This document shows, in pieces, positions 1 to 9,800 of a stretch of 42,635 nt of DNA. The DNA is from Dysgonamonadaceae bacterium. GTDB lineage: Bacteria; Bacteroidota; Bacteroidia; Bacteroidales; Azobacteroidaceae. Position 1 is the first letter of the stretch, and each line of letters starts with the position of its first letter. The translations under genes were made by a program, and so were the position numbers. Location: positions 1 through 42,635 of the forward strand of contig JAITQA010000135.1 in NCBI GenBank assembly GCA_031289145.1, written 5' to 3'. The notes below the pieces were generated by a model that had not been told where the DNA came from, made no database searches, and was given only the letters and a program-made list of their open reading frames with translations.

Positions 1-771
1 AGACCTTACCGATTCCACCGGGCGACCAACCGTACCTTTTTTGAACTGTTCGACCGGAAGAACGATTCCCGTTTCTATAAGAGTTTTAAGTGGGTGTTCT
101 ATTGCAACAGGGCTGCCACCGGGCTTGCAGTGGGTGATACGGCTATCTACCATAGCCTGAACCCGCCCCATTCGGACAGGAAATATGCTTATACGTATAT
201 TCAATGGGACAAAGCATCGCCGAATAATAACAACACATTTTATCCGCCGCTTGTAAAGCATATCGACAACAAAAGAGCGGCTATGAATGATACGGGCGGT
301 TCGCGCGAATGGCTGCGTATGCGCCTGGGAGAAACGTATCTGCTCGCTGCCGAAGCCGCAGGTCGCAAGGGCGATTTCGATTTGGCTGCTACCTATATTA
401 ACGCAATCAGGCAACGCGCCTCGTGGAAAGCGGGAGAAGCCAAAATGTCTCAGTATTGGGTGGAAGAAGGAGGAGCAGTAGATGATAGAAACTCAACCTA
501 TCCGCTGATTGAAGTAAAGGCGGACAATTTGAAGACGAATTTTGTTGATTTCATGTTGGATGAAAGAGGTCGCGAACTGCTGGGCGAGTATATGCGCTGG
601 GAGGATTTGGTGCGTTGTGAAAAACTGTATGAATATGTCTCCAAGTACAATCCGGATGCGGCTCCAAACATAAGAGAGTATCACAAACTGCGCCCGATAC
701 CGCAAAATCATATCGACCGTTTGAATCCGAGAGGAACGAACGAAGAAGAACAGAATCCCGGTTATTTCTAA
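1..771 (+). CDS. SusD-like nutrient-binding outer-membrane lipoprotein, C-terminal part only
   Basis: The reading frame is open from base 1, so the start, signal peptide and lipobox lie outside the window; 256 C-terminal residues remain. The fragment matches the C-terminal half of RagB/SusD proteins: an early 'DSRFYKSFK' stretch, a 'RLGETYLLAAEAAGRKGDF' helical TPR-like segment followed by 'AATYINAIRQRA', a 'LDERGRELLGEYMRWEDLVRCEKLYEY' region, and the hallmark ending 'LRPIPQNHIDRLN...QNPGYF'. SusD proteins sit on the cell surface over a SusC TonB-dependent porin and bind oligosaccharides for import. The susC partner should lie just upstream. The three carbohydrate-active genes downstream on the same strand make this the end of the transport pair of a polysaccharide utilisation locus. 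The family assignment is firm; the glycan bound cannot be read from the sequence. Confidence 0.93.
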   Translation, partial: RPYRFHRATNRTFFELFDRKNDSRFYKSFKWVFYCNRAATGLAVGDTAIYHSLNPPHSDRKYAYTYIQWDKASPNNNNTFYPPLVKHIDNKRAAMNDTGGSREWLRMRLGETYLLAAEAAGRKGDFDLAATYINAIRQRASWKAGEAKMSQYWVEEGGAVDDRNSTYPLIEVKADNLKTNFVDFMLDERGRELLGEYMRWEDLVRCEKLYEYVSKYNPDAAPNIREYHKLRPIPQNHIDRLNPRGTNEEEQNPGYF

Positions 772-783
772 ATTCAGAAACGA

Positions 784-927
784 AACTACTGTTAAGTTAA
801 CTATATTTTGTCGTACCGTCCTTGCGAGGGCGAAGCCCGAAGCAAACCAGAGAAATATAAAGAAATTCGATTGCTTCAGCCTGCGGCTTCGCAATGACGG
901 CAAGATATAATTTACTTAACAGTAGTT
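784..927. repeat. MITE-like long imperfect inverted repeat
   Basis: The left end AACTACTGTTAAGTTAA (from 784) is repeated in inverted form by TTACTTAACAGTAGTT (912-927). Pairing continues inward with imperfections for about 60 bases per arm (TTGCGAGG...GAAGCAA against TTGCTTC...CTTCGCAATGACGG), leaving a short AT-rich loop near 856-876. No transposase is encoded. The inner 'cgtcattgcgaagc...gaagcaatcg' type sequence resembles dispersed palindromic repeats found in many bacterial genomes. It fills almost the entire space between the susD-like gene and the PL8 gene, so its RNA hairpin could attenuate or stabilise the operon message. The inverted repeat is seen directly; mobility is inferred. 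Confidence 0.75.
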
Positions 928-976
928 GGTTTTTTTAATATATTTAAAATTCTTTAACATACTTATTATTACAAAC

Positions 977-3900
977 ATGAAAAAGATTATATATTTTTTG
1001 GTTTTATCTTGCTTTCCGGGCATTTCATCACTATATGCTTCAGAAAGTGTAAATCTTGCGCTCGGGAAAACTATCTCGGCAAGAGTCAATGATATGAATG
1101 GAGCCTCATCGAATGATGAGACAGCATACTATATGACCGATGGTGATGAAAGTTCTGTTTGGGAATCGGCAAATTCATCCAGACATTCTATTCTGATTGA
1201 TTTAGGAACAACTTATAAGATAACGAAAGTTGTAATTAAATGGGCAGACGGGCGGGCCTGTAACAGCTGCACCCTCAATTTCGGACAAAGTGTCGACAAT
1301 ATGCAGACAGTTTGGTCACAGAACGAACTTACCGAAACTGTCGAGAGTATCCATGATAATTTGAATCAAGATGCGCGTTATTTCGAATTAGTTTTACGAG
1401 GAAGAATTACTTCGGGAGTACCATACAAGATAAAAGAAATAGAAATATACGGAGTCGATAATCTCGCGTTCGAAAAAACGGTTACAACAAGAATAGAAAG
1501 TTCGACCGGAGCTTTTTCGAACAACGAAAATGCAAAATTGATCACAGACGGGGATTTAGATACCTATTGGGAAGGCACGAATAATTATAAAATATCGGTA
1601 ATGATCGACTTGGGTGCAGTATACAATATAACAAAGGTTGTAATTAAATGGGCCGATGGACAAGCCTGTGTAAGCAGTGATCTTAGTTTTGGACTGACTG
1701 CCGACAAAATGCAACAAGTATGGTCACAAAACGGACTTACCGAGACAGTCGAAAGTGTTCATAGTGGATTGAGCGAAAAAGCCCGGTATTTTGAATTACT
1801 ATTGCGAGGACGCGTGGATGGAAAAAACTATCGCATAAAAGAAATAGAGATATACAACGAAGGATATTCCCCTCCTGAAAATACCCCGGAACAACAAGAA
1901 GCAATTGATATTGTGACATCCCGGCTTGTGCAAAAACAGATAAATACTTCGTTCAGCGATGCCAATACGACCTCATATTCATCATCGATGTTATCCGATG
2001 GAAGCTGGAGTGATATTGATTACAACGATGCTATTTCGGCCGATGGATGGCAACCCAATACCCATCTCAATCGTTTAGTAATGATGGCTGTCTGCTTTTC
2101 CAATCTCCAAAGCGCTTGGTATCATCATACAACCTTATTAGCTCAAATAGAAAACGGATTGCGCTACTTCAGAAATACGTCTCCCGTATGTTCCGATAAT
2201 TGGTGGTATAACGATATAGGAGGTCCTCAAATATATATGATACCTCTTTTGCTGCTGAAAGGTCATATTGCCGACGAAAATATGTATGAACTGTGTTCAT
2301 ATCTGAAGGATCGTATAATCACCTATATGGGTGGAGGTAAAAATCTGACATGGATTGCAGAAATATCCATGTATAAGGGATGTGCAGAAAATAATTTCAG
2401 TATCGTCAACCATGCTTTCGAGGCCATAGCATCTACGCTGGTTATTGTACCTGTTCAGGGAAACGAAGGCATAAAGATAGACGGAAGTTTCCATCAACAT
2501 CATTCGCAGTTGTATTCGGGCGGTTATGGTTTGTCTATGGCGGTTGATGTTTCTGACGGCTTCGAACTGTCGGACGGAACATCTTTCAGCGACGTATTCA
2601 CTGCTGAGAAAAAAGAAATATACAGAAATCTGGTGCTGGACGGTATCCTTTTGCTAAGCCATCGCAATATTATTGATTTTGGAACCATAGGGCGCAATAT
2701 ATCACGCAATTCCACTCATTCCACAATCGGTGTGTCTGTTTTGGAAAAAGAAATAAGCAGAGGAGGTAATGATGCAGAACTGTATCAGGCATGGAAAAAC
2801 CATATAGAAAATGCAGGGCCATTCCCACTATCCACTATCAATAAATATTTTTGGAAATCGGATATTATGGTACAGCATGGCGATAATTATTATATGTCGG
2901 CTAAAATAATATCGTCCCGTACGTATGGAACCGAAGCGCTTAACAACGAAAACACAAAAGGTTATAACCTGCCTTTGGGTGCGACAAATATCTTGATGTC
3001 GGGATTAGAGTACCATAAAATATATCCTATATGGGACTGGACTAAAATTCCGGGTACAACAGCCGTGCAAAATCAAGATTATGCTAAACTGGAAGACTAC
3101 CTGATAGGCTCTAATGATTTTGGAGGAGGGACAAGTAGCCGTTCAAACGGTATAATCGCTTACGAACACAACTATAGAGACTTAACTGCAAAAAAAGCAT
3201 ATTTCTTCATAGACGGGATGATGTTTTGTGCAGGCAACGGCATTACTTTCGGACTAAATGAATCTGTAGCGACTTCAGTGAATCAGTGTTTCTTATCAGG
3301 GGATGTGACAGTCGACGAAGTATCCGAACATATACTGGCATCTCAAACCGGCGAAACATCGAACGCTATAAATTGGGTGCATCACAATAACGTAGGGTAC
3401 ATATTCCCCGACAAAGGGAACGTAACTGTCCGGAATCTGGCACAGTCAGGGTCTTGGCGTGAGATAAATGCAACAGGAAGCGCTTCTAATATATCTCAAA
3501 ATATTTTTAGTATGTGGATTAACCACGGAACAAAACCGACGGATGCAGCTTATCAATATATTGTCGTTCCCGACAAATCTTTAGCGGATTTTAAACTTGT
3601 CGCCGATAATCATGGATTTGTAGTTGTGCAGAATAATGCTCAGGTTCAGGCAATAAGAAGAGGTTCCAAATACGGAGTAGTATTCTATCAGCCGGGAATG
3701 GTAACGATGGACAATGGTTTATCTATATCTTCCGATAAAAAAGCGATTGTTTTAATTGAAGTTGAGAACACAAATTATAGGATATCCGTTTCAGATCCAA
3801 CATATAGCGAGTCAGAAATAAGACTTGCCTTGAATCGCATATTTGAGGATGAAAATACGGTGTTGACATTTACGCTTCCAGAAGGGGATTATACAGGCAG

Positions 3901-4213
3901 CACTATTACAAAAAATTATAAGGAAACAGGAGCTCCTTCCGGTATCAGAGATAGCCTCGGAAACAATACAGATGCGTTCAAAATATATCCTAATCCGGCA
4001 AAGTCATTTGTCACAATTAGCTATCTTGCAAACGATTTCAGTAAACTTGAAATTATCAATATGAATGGAAAAATACTAAGAAAAGAGACGATACCAACAA
4101 ATGCAACTGAGTCAGCCATTTATTTTGATAATCATTATCCATCGGGAGTATATTTGATTAAATTATCAGGGAAAGGCAAGAATGCAGTTCAGAGACTACT
4201 AATAACAAAATAA
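977..4213 (+). CDS. Secreted PL8 polysaccharide lyase with two discoidin domains and a T9SS sorting domain
   Basis: An extracellular eliminase of the chondroitin AC/hyaluronate/xanthan lyase family, 1078 residues. The ATG at 977 is chosen because a signal peptide (MKKIIYFLVLSCF...) starts there; the frame runs 17 codons further up without one. Domains: two consecutive F5/8 type C (discoidin) modules at about 25-160 and 162-293, clearly duplicates (both hold 'ITKVVIKWADG' and 'RYFEL'); an alpha/alpha toroid plus beta-sandwich PL8 catalytic region at about 305-990; and a C-terminal T9SS tail from about 1000 ('FKIYPNPAKSF' to 'YPSGVYLIKLSG'). Candidate catalytic residues by family spacing are N456 (GKNLTW), H508 and Y517 (HHSQLYSGGYG, nine apart), R573 and R577 (GRNISR) and E653 (GTE). 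The tail predicts T9SS export and surface attachment, outside the SusCD porin. Substrate is uncertain: glycosaminoglycan or xanthan-like polymer. A paralogous PL8 module lies at 6849-10070. Confidence 0.9.
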   Translation: MKKIIYFLVLSCFPGISSLYASESVNLALGKTISARVNDMNGASSNDETAYYMTDGDESSVWESANSSRHSILIDLGTTYKITKVVIKWADGRACNSCTLNFGQSVDNMQTVWSQNELTETVESIHDNLNQDARYFELVLRGRITSGVPYKIKEIEIYGVDNLAFEKTVTTRIESSTGAFSNNENAKLITDGDLDTYWEGTNNYKISVMIDLGAVYNITKVVIKWADGQACVSSDLSFGLTADKMQQVWSQNGLTETVESVHSGLSEKARYFELLLRGRVDGKNYRIKEIEIYNEGYSPPENTPEQQEAIDIVTSRLVQKQINTSFSDANTTSYSSSMLSDGSWSDIDYNDAISADGWQPNTHLNRLVMMAVCFSNLQSAWYHHTTLLAQIENGLRYFRNTSPVCSDNWWYNDIGGPQIYMIPLLLLKGHIADENMYELCSYLKDRIITYMGGGKNLTWIAEISMYKGCAENNFSIVNHAFEAIASTLVIVPVQGNEGIKIDGSFHQHHSQLYSGGYGLSMAVDVSDGFELSDGTSFSDVFTAEKKEIYRNLVLDGILLLSHRNIIDFGTIGRNISRNSTHSTIGVSVLEKEISRGGNDAELYQAWKNHIENAGPFPLSTINKYFWKSDIMVQHGDNYYMSAKIISSRTYGTEALNNENTKGYNLPLGATNILMSGLEYHKIYPIWDWTKIPGTTAVQNQDYAKLEDYLIGSNDFGGGTSSRSNGIIAYEHNYRDLTAKKAYFFIDGMMFCAGNGITFGLNESVATSVNQCFLSGDVTVDEVSEHILASQTGETSNAINWVHHNNVGYIFPDKGNVTVRNLAQSGSWREINATGSASNISQNIFSMWINHGTKPTDAAYQYIVVPDKSLADFKLVADNHGFVVVQNNAQVQAIRRGSKYGVVFYQPGMVTMDNGLSISSDKKAIVLIEVENTNYRISVSDPTYSESEIRLALNRIFEDENTVLTFTLPEGDYTGSTITKNYKETGAPSGIRDSLGNNTDAFKIYPNPAKSFVTISYLANDFSKLEIINMNGKILRKETIPTNATESAIYFDNHYPSGVYLIKLSGKGKNAVQRLLITK

Positions 4214-4252
4214 GTAAAAAACTATATAGAATATAAAAATACAACAATTCAA

Positions 4253-6829
4253 ATGATGAAACGTTTATTTTTCACCTGCTCTCTTATCCCTTTGTTTCTA
4301 ACAAACGGATTAGCTACGCCTCTGCGAAAAGAGTTGAATGAAGCCTGGAAATTCAAACAAGTACGGGGATATAACTGGTATCCGGCTACCGTTCCGGGTG
4401 TCGTGCATACCGATTTATTGGACAATCGGCTGATTGAAGACCCGTTTTTCCGTTTGAATGAACGTGGCATACAATGGATAGACAAGGAAGATTGGCTGTA
4501 TGAAACCGTTTTTGATTTGGAAGACATTCTGTTACAAAAAGAAAATATCCATATCCGGTTCGACGGTTTGGACACCTACGCCGATGTAACACTGAACGGA
4601 GAAAAAATCTTGTCGGCAAACAATATGTTTCGTGAATGGAACGCGGATGTGAAAGCGCTATTAAAAGAAAAAGACAACAAACTACAGGTTTATTTTCACT
4701 CTCCGGTCAAAATAGCGATGCCTCAATGGGAGGCTCTTCCGTTTCAATACCGCAGTTCGAATGATCAATCGGAAAACGGAGGCTTGTTCAATCGCAAAGT
4801 CGGAGTGTTTGTCCGCAAAGCCGGTTATCATTTCGGTTGGGACTGGGGACCGCGTCTGGTAACGTCCGGTATCTGGCGCCCGGTTTATCTGGAAGCCTGG
4901 AACGATGCCCGCATTGAAAATATACATTACAAACAAACATCCGTGACAGAAAAGGAGGCGGTAATAGACGTTGTGGTAGAAATAACTGCGGATAAAAACC
5001 GGGACGATGTTTCTGTTTCGATACTCAATCGGACGGACAGCCGTTTGGAAGGCAAGGCAAAAGTGCGGCTGTTGAAAGGCCTGAACAAAATACCGCTTAC
5101 TTTCAAAATAAAACGACCGCGCTTGTGGTGGACAAACGGCTTGGGGGAGCCGTTCCTGTATGACTTTTCGACACAAATAACGTCCGGTAAGGAAATAATC
5201 GATAGTCGGGAACAAAAACTGGGCATCCGTTCCGTCAAACTGATAACCCGGGCGGACGAATCCGGCGAAAGTTTTTATTTTGAATTGAACGGGAAACCGT
5301 TGTTTGCCAAAGGCGCCAATTATATTCCTTGCGATAACTTTTTGCCAAGGGTTACCGATGCCATTTATGAAAAGACCGTCCGGGATGCGGTCGATGCGAA
5401 TATGAACATGCTACGAGTATGGGGAGGAGGTATTTACGAGAAAGATTTGTTTTATGATTTATGTGATAAATACGGAATTTTGGTCTGGCAAGACTTTATG
5501 TTTGCTTGTAGCCTGTTTCCGGCTGAAGGCGATTTCCTCGAAAATATTCGTTTAGAAGCCATTGAGAATGTCAGGCGATTGCGCAACCATCCCTGCATTG
5601 CACTGTGGTGCGGCAACAACGAATGCTTGGATGCCTGGTTCAACTGGAATTGGAAAAAAACCTACGACAAAGACAACCCTGCTTATTCCGAAATTATCTG
5701 GGAACAATTCAAAGAACAGTATTTTGTCACCTTGCCGGAGGTCGTGAAAGAATATCATCCGGGCGCCTGCTATCGTAAATCATCACCTTATTCGGACGAT
5801 AAAGGTACCCGTGACCATGCTGTCGGCGATATGCATTATTGGGAAGTGTGGCAAGGTTTGAAACCTTTATCGGAATTTCAATACGAAAGGAGCCGTTTTT
5901 TCAGTGAATATGGCTTTCAGTCTTTCCCTGAACTTGAATCCATCCGGAAATATGCACCTCAACCGGAAGATTGGGAAATAACTTCGGAAGTGATGATGGC
6001 TCACCAGCGCGGCGGAATGAGTGCCAATAACCGGATTAATAGTTTCTTACTCGAAGAATACAAGCAGCCGAAAGATTTTGCATCCTTTGTTTATATGAGC
6101 CAACTGCTACAGGCCGATGCCATAAAGATGGCTATGGAGGCGCATCGTCGCGACAAACCGTATTGCATGGGCTCGCTGGTTTGGCAACACAACGACTGTT
6201 GGCCGGCGGCTTCGTGGTCGAGCCGCGATTATTATGGACGTTGGAAAGCACAACATTATTTCACCGCAAAGTCGTTTGCCGACCTGCTTGTTTCGCCGGT
6301 TGAACAGGAAGGCGAGTTACAGATATACCTGGTTTCCGACCGGTTGGAAGAAGCTTCCGGAACGCTTTCCATTCAATTGATTCATCTGAATAAGGGCTTG
6401 ATACATCAACAGGAAATGCAAATCTCCTTGCCAGCCAACACCAGTATTCCGGTTTGGACAACACAAACGGAGGCTTTGCTGGGCGGCCTGAGCCGGGAAG
6501 AGGTGGTTCTTCATTTGAAATACAAAGACAAAAACGGATCATCGTACGGGAATAATTTCTTTTTTACCAAACAAAAGGATATGAATTATCCGAAAGCGCA
6601 AATCAATCATACGCTTGCTCCCGTCGAAAATGGATTTGAATTGACGCTGACGAGCAATGTGTTCGCCCGGGGAGTATTTATTTCTTTGAACGGGAAAGAC
6701 GATTTTATTACCGACAACTACATGGATTTAATTCCCGGTGAAGTGGTGAAAGTTAAGATAATAACCGGCTTGCCCATCTCTTCATTGGAAGAAAACCTGA
6801 ATATCAGGTCATTTGCAGATACAAACTAA
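4253..6829 (+). CDS. GH2 family beta-mannosidase
   Basis: An exo-acting retaining glycosidase of 858 residues that removes terminal beta-linked mannose. An N-terminal signal peptide (MMKRLFFTCSLIPLFLTNGLA) directs export; no lipobox Cys is visible, so the periplasm is likely. Order: GH2 sugar-binding jelly roll with 'WLYETVFDL', 'YHFGWDWGPRLVTSGIWRPV' (typical of beta-mannosidases among GH2 enzymes), an Ig-like domain, then the TIM barrel from 'FAKGANYIPCDNF'. E457 in WCGNNE is the expected acid/base and E552 in FFSEYGFQSFP the expected nucleophile. Length and motifs match Bacteroides beta-mannosidases. It follows the PL8 gene by 39 bp and precedes the GH88-PL8 gene by 19 bp, so all three are probably cotranscribed. 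Two in-frame ATGs (4253, 4256) are equally possible starts. Some GH2 members of this type also accept other beta-glycosides. Confidence 0.93.
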   Translation: MMKRLFFTCSLIPLFLTNGLATPLRKELNEAWKFKQVRGYNWYPATVPGVVHTDLLDNRLIEDPFFRLNERGIQWIDKEDWLYETVFDLEDILLQKENIHIRFDGLDTYADVTLNGEKILSANNMFREWNADVKALLKEKDNKLQVYFHSPVKIAMPQWEALPFQYRSSNDQSENGGLFNRKVGVFVRKAGYHFGWDWGPRLVTSGIWRPVYLEAWNDARIENIHYKQTSVTEKEAVIDVVVEITADKNRDDVSVSILNRTDSRLEGKAKVRLLKGLNKIPLTFKIKRPRLWWTNGLGEPFLYDFSTQITSGKEIIDSREQKLGIRSVKLITRADESGESFYFELNGKPLFAKGANYIPCDNFLPRVTDAIYEKTVRDAVDANMNMLRVWGGGIYEKDLFYDLCDKYGILVWQDFMFACSLFPAEGDFLENIRLEAIENVRRLRNHPCIALWCGNNECLDAWFNWNWKKTYDKDNPAYSEIIWEQFKEQYFVTLPEVVKEYHPGACYRKSSPYSDDKGTRDHAVGDMHYWEVWQGLKPLSEFQYERSRFFSEYGFQSFPELESIRKYAPQPEDWEITSEVMMAHQRGGMSANNRINSFLLEEYKQPKDFASFVYMSQLLQADAIKMAMEAHRRDKPYCMGSLVWQHNDCWPAASWSSRDYYGRWKAQHYFTAKSFADLLVSPVEQEGELQIYLVSDRLEEASGTLSIQLIHLNKGLIHQQEMQISLPANTSIPVWTTQTEALLGGLSREEVVLHLKYKDKNGSSYGNNFFFTKQKDMNYPKAQINHTLAPVENGFELTLTSNVFARGVFISLNGKDDFITDNYMDLIPGEVVKVKIITGLPISSLEENLNIRSFADTN

Positions 6830-6848
6830 ATATTAGATATAAAAAACA

Positions 6849-9800
6849 ATGAAGGACAGTATTCTTATAATCTGTTTGTTGTTCTCTACCCTTGTTTCAG
6901 GTATGAACAACAACCCACCAGACGCAACCTCGGCTTTGGAGAATGCCGCTTCGCAATATGTATTCCTGAAAGATAAACTAAGCGGACAGAAGTCATTCCC
7001 CAAAACCTATAATAAGCCTTTAGACCGTTTGCAAACCAGCGCCTCCGATTGGTGGTGCAGCGGATTTTATCCCGGCACGCTGTTTTATCTTTATGAAGAA
7101 ACCGGAAATAAAGAACTTTTCGACGAGGGCGTCCGTATGCTTGCCTTGCTTGAAAAGGAACAATACAATGTAAATACACATGACATAGGGTTTATGATGT
7201 ATTGCAGTTACGGCAATATCAACCGGATAGCGCCTTCCGAAAAATACAAGGAAATCCTGGTAAACAGCGCTAAATCACTTATTACACGGTTTAATCCGAA
7301 AGTGGGATGCCTCAAATCACACAACCGGGGAGCGGACGATTTTGTGGTAATTATCGACAATATGATGAACCTGGAACTGCTGTTTTGGGCAAGCCAAGCG
7401 ACCGGCGACAGTACCTATCATCAGATAGCCGTTACACATGCCAATACGACACTCAAAAATCATTTCCGTCCGGACGGGACACTGTATCATGGTCTCAATT
7501 ATAATCCTTCAACCGGTGGTATTTCCCATTATCAAGCAGGGCAGGGATATTCCGAAACATCCGCGTGGGCACGCGGGCAAGCTTGGGGTATTTACGGATA
7601 TACCATGAGCTACCGTTTTACAAAAAACGAGCAATACTTGGAAAAAGCAATCAGTCTTTCCAACATTATCCTGAATCATCCGAACATGCCGGACGATTTG
7701 ATTCCTTATTGGGATTTCAATGCACCGGATATACCCTATTCCTTGCGCGATGCTTCGGCTGCGGCTATCATTTGTTCCGGATTACTCGAACTTGCTCAAT
7801 ACGTGCCGGAAGAACTTTCGGAAAAGTATCTTCACTATGCGGAAAAGATACTCTCGACACTTTCCTCGCCTCAATATACCGCTCCGAAAAATACAAATGG
7901 GGGGTTTATCTTGACCCATTCGGTGGGAAACCTGCCGGCCATGACTGAAGTGGATGTTCCTTTAACGTATGCCGATTATTATTATGTGGAAGCATTGAAA
8001 CGATATAAAGCGATTTCCGGATTCTCCCGGTCGGAGATTGACCTGTTGACGGATAGATTAATCAATAAACAACTGGAAGAAGAATGTGATTGGGATTTAT
8101 TGAACAAAAGCCAGGAAACCATCCATCCGGACGGCAGTTGGACTGACATAGATTATACGGTTGTGACAGATGGATTTCAAAAACATCTTGACCGATTGGT
8201 AAATATGGCGCTTGCCTATCGACAAAAAGGCGTTTTGCAAGCAGATACTTCACTGTTGAAAACGATCCTGTCCGGTATGGATTATTTTTTAGCGAAAAAA
8301 CCGCTTTCCTCCAATTGGTGGTATAATGATATTGGCACACCACAAAAATATATGGTCATTTTAATCTTGTTAAAACATGCGATTGATAAGGAAAAACGGC
8401 AACATTACGCTTCTTATCTGGAAGACAAAACCGGAAATCCGGCACATAAAGGCAAAAACCGGACATGGGTATCTTCCATCACTATTTACAAAGGGTGTAT
8501 CGAAGACAATTTAGAACTGGTAAAAACCGGTTTTCAATCAATTGCATCCACTGTAAAGAAAGTAGATTATCACGAAGTAGAAGGAATAAAAACGGATAAC
8601 AGCATCCACCAACATCGTCCACAACTCTATTCCGGCGGATATGGTATGTCTTGGATGTCCGATTTGGCGGAATATATTCATTTAGCTCAGGGCACTTCCT
8701 TTGCGCTATTATTTCCTCCGGAGAAACTGAAAATAATCAGTGAGGTAATGTTGAATGGACAACAGTTATTATCCTATCGGGGAAGATTTGATTTCGGTAC
8801 AGTAGGAAGGAATATCAGCCGGATGAACGGAACCATAGATAATCCGACAAAAACACTGGACTTGCTCTCTGGCATCGACCCTGAAAACACAGCTGCTTAT
8901 GAAGCATGGAAGAAGCATATCGACGGCACGCCATTTGCCAAACCGGGCAACAAACATTTCTGGCAATCGGACATAATGACCCATCACGGCAACAATTACT
9001 ATCTGTCGGCCAAAGTCATATCCATCCGTACCAACGGCACGGAAAGTTTGAACAAGGAAAACCGGAAAGGATATTATTTACCCCTGGGGGCAACCAACAT
9101 CATGACAACCGGCAAGGAGTACGACAATATTTTCCCTGTATGGAATTGGACACGCATACCCGGCACTACCGCTGTATCCTCGCCGGATGCCGCCACCTTA
9201 AACTGGTATCATTTCGGGTCCAATAAATATGCCGGCGGAGTGAGCAACGGACAAAACGGACTGATTGCTTTTGAACATATCTACAACGGAGTGCAAGCGA
9301 AAAAGGCGTATTTCTTTATCAATGACGTCCTCCTGTGTATGGGTGCCGACATAACCGCATACAAAACCCAGGACATTGTAACTACCGTAAACCAATGTCA
9401 TGCCAACGGAGTTATTTATTTCAATGAAAATGAACAGATATTGCATTTCTCCGACAAAACAAAAACCGCCAATAACGTGGAATGGGTATATCATGATCAT
9501 GTCGGATACGTTTTTCCCATGGGAGGGAAAATGACCATTCAAAGAACAGAACAAACCGGTTCGTGGAATTTAATCAATGAAACAGGCTCCAAGCAGGAAA
9601 TCACTCAAGATGTATTCAGTTTATGGCTCGACCATGGGAATGAACCACAGGCTGCCGATTATTGCTATATGGTCATGCCCGAACCAAGCCTGAATCACTT
9701 TGAAGCCCGCTCCCGCAATCATGGTTTTGTGATTGTAAAAAACGAATCCGGCATACAGGCCGTCCGGAACGAACATTCAAAAATCTATGCAATCGTTTTT

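Noticed and set aside
493-903. 136-codon open frame on the - strand
   Set aside because: It is antisense to the susD-like gene and its first part is translated from the inverted-repeat element; no family-like sequence.
4249-5238. Several - strand frames over the beta-mannosidase gene
   Set aside because: They mirror a strongly supported GH2 gene and show no family-like sequence or start signals.
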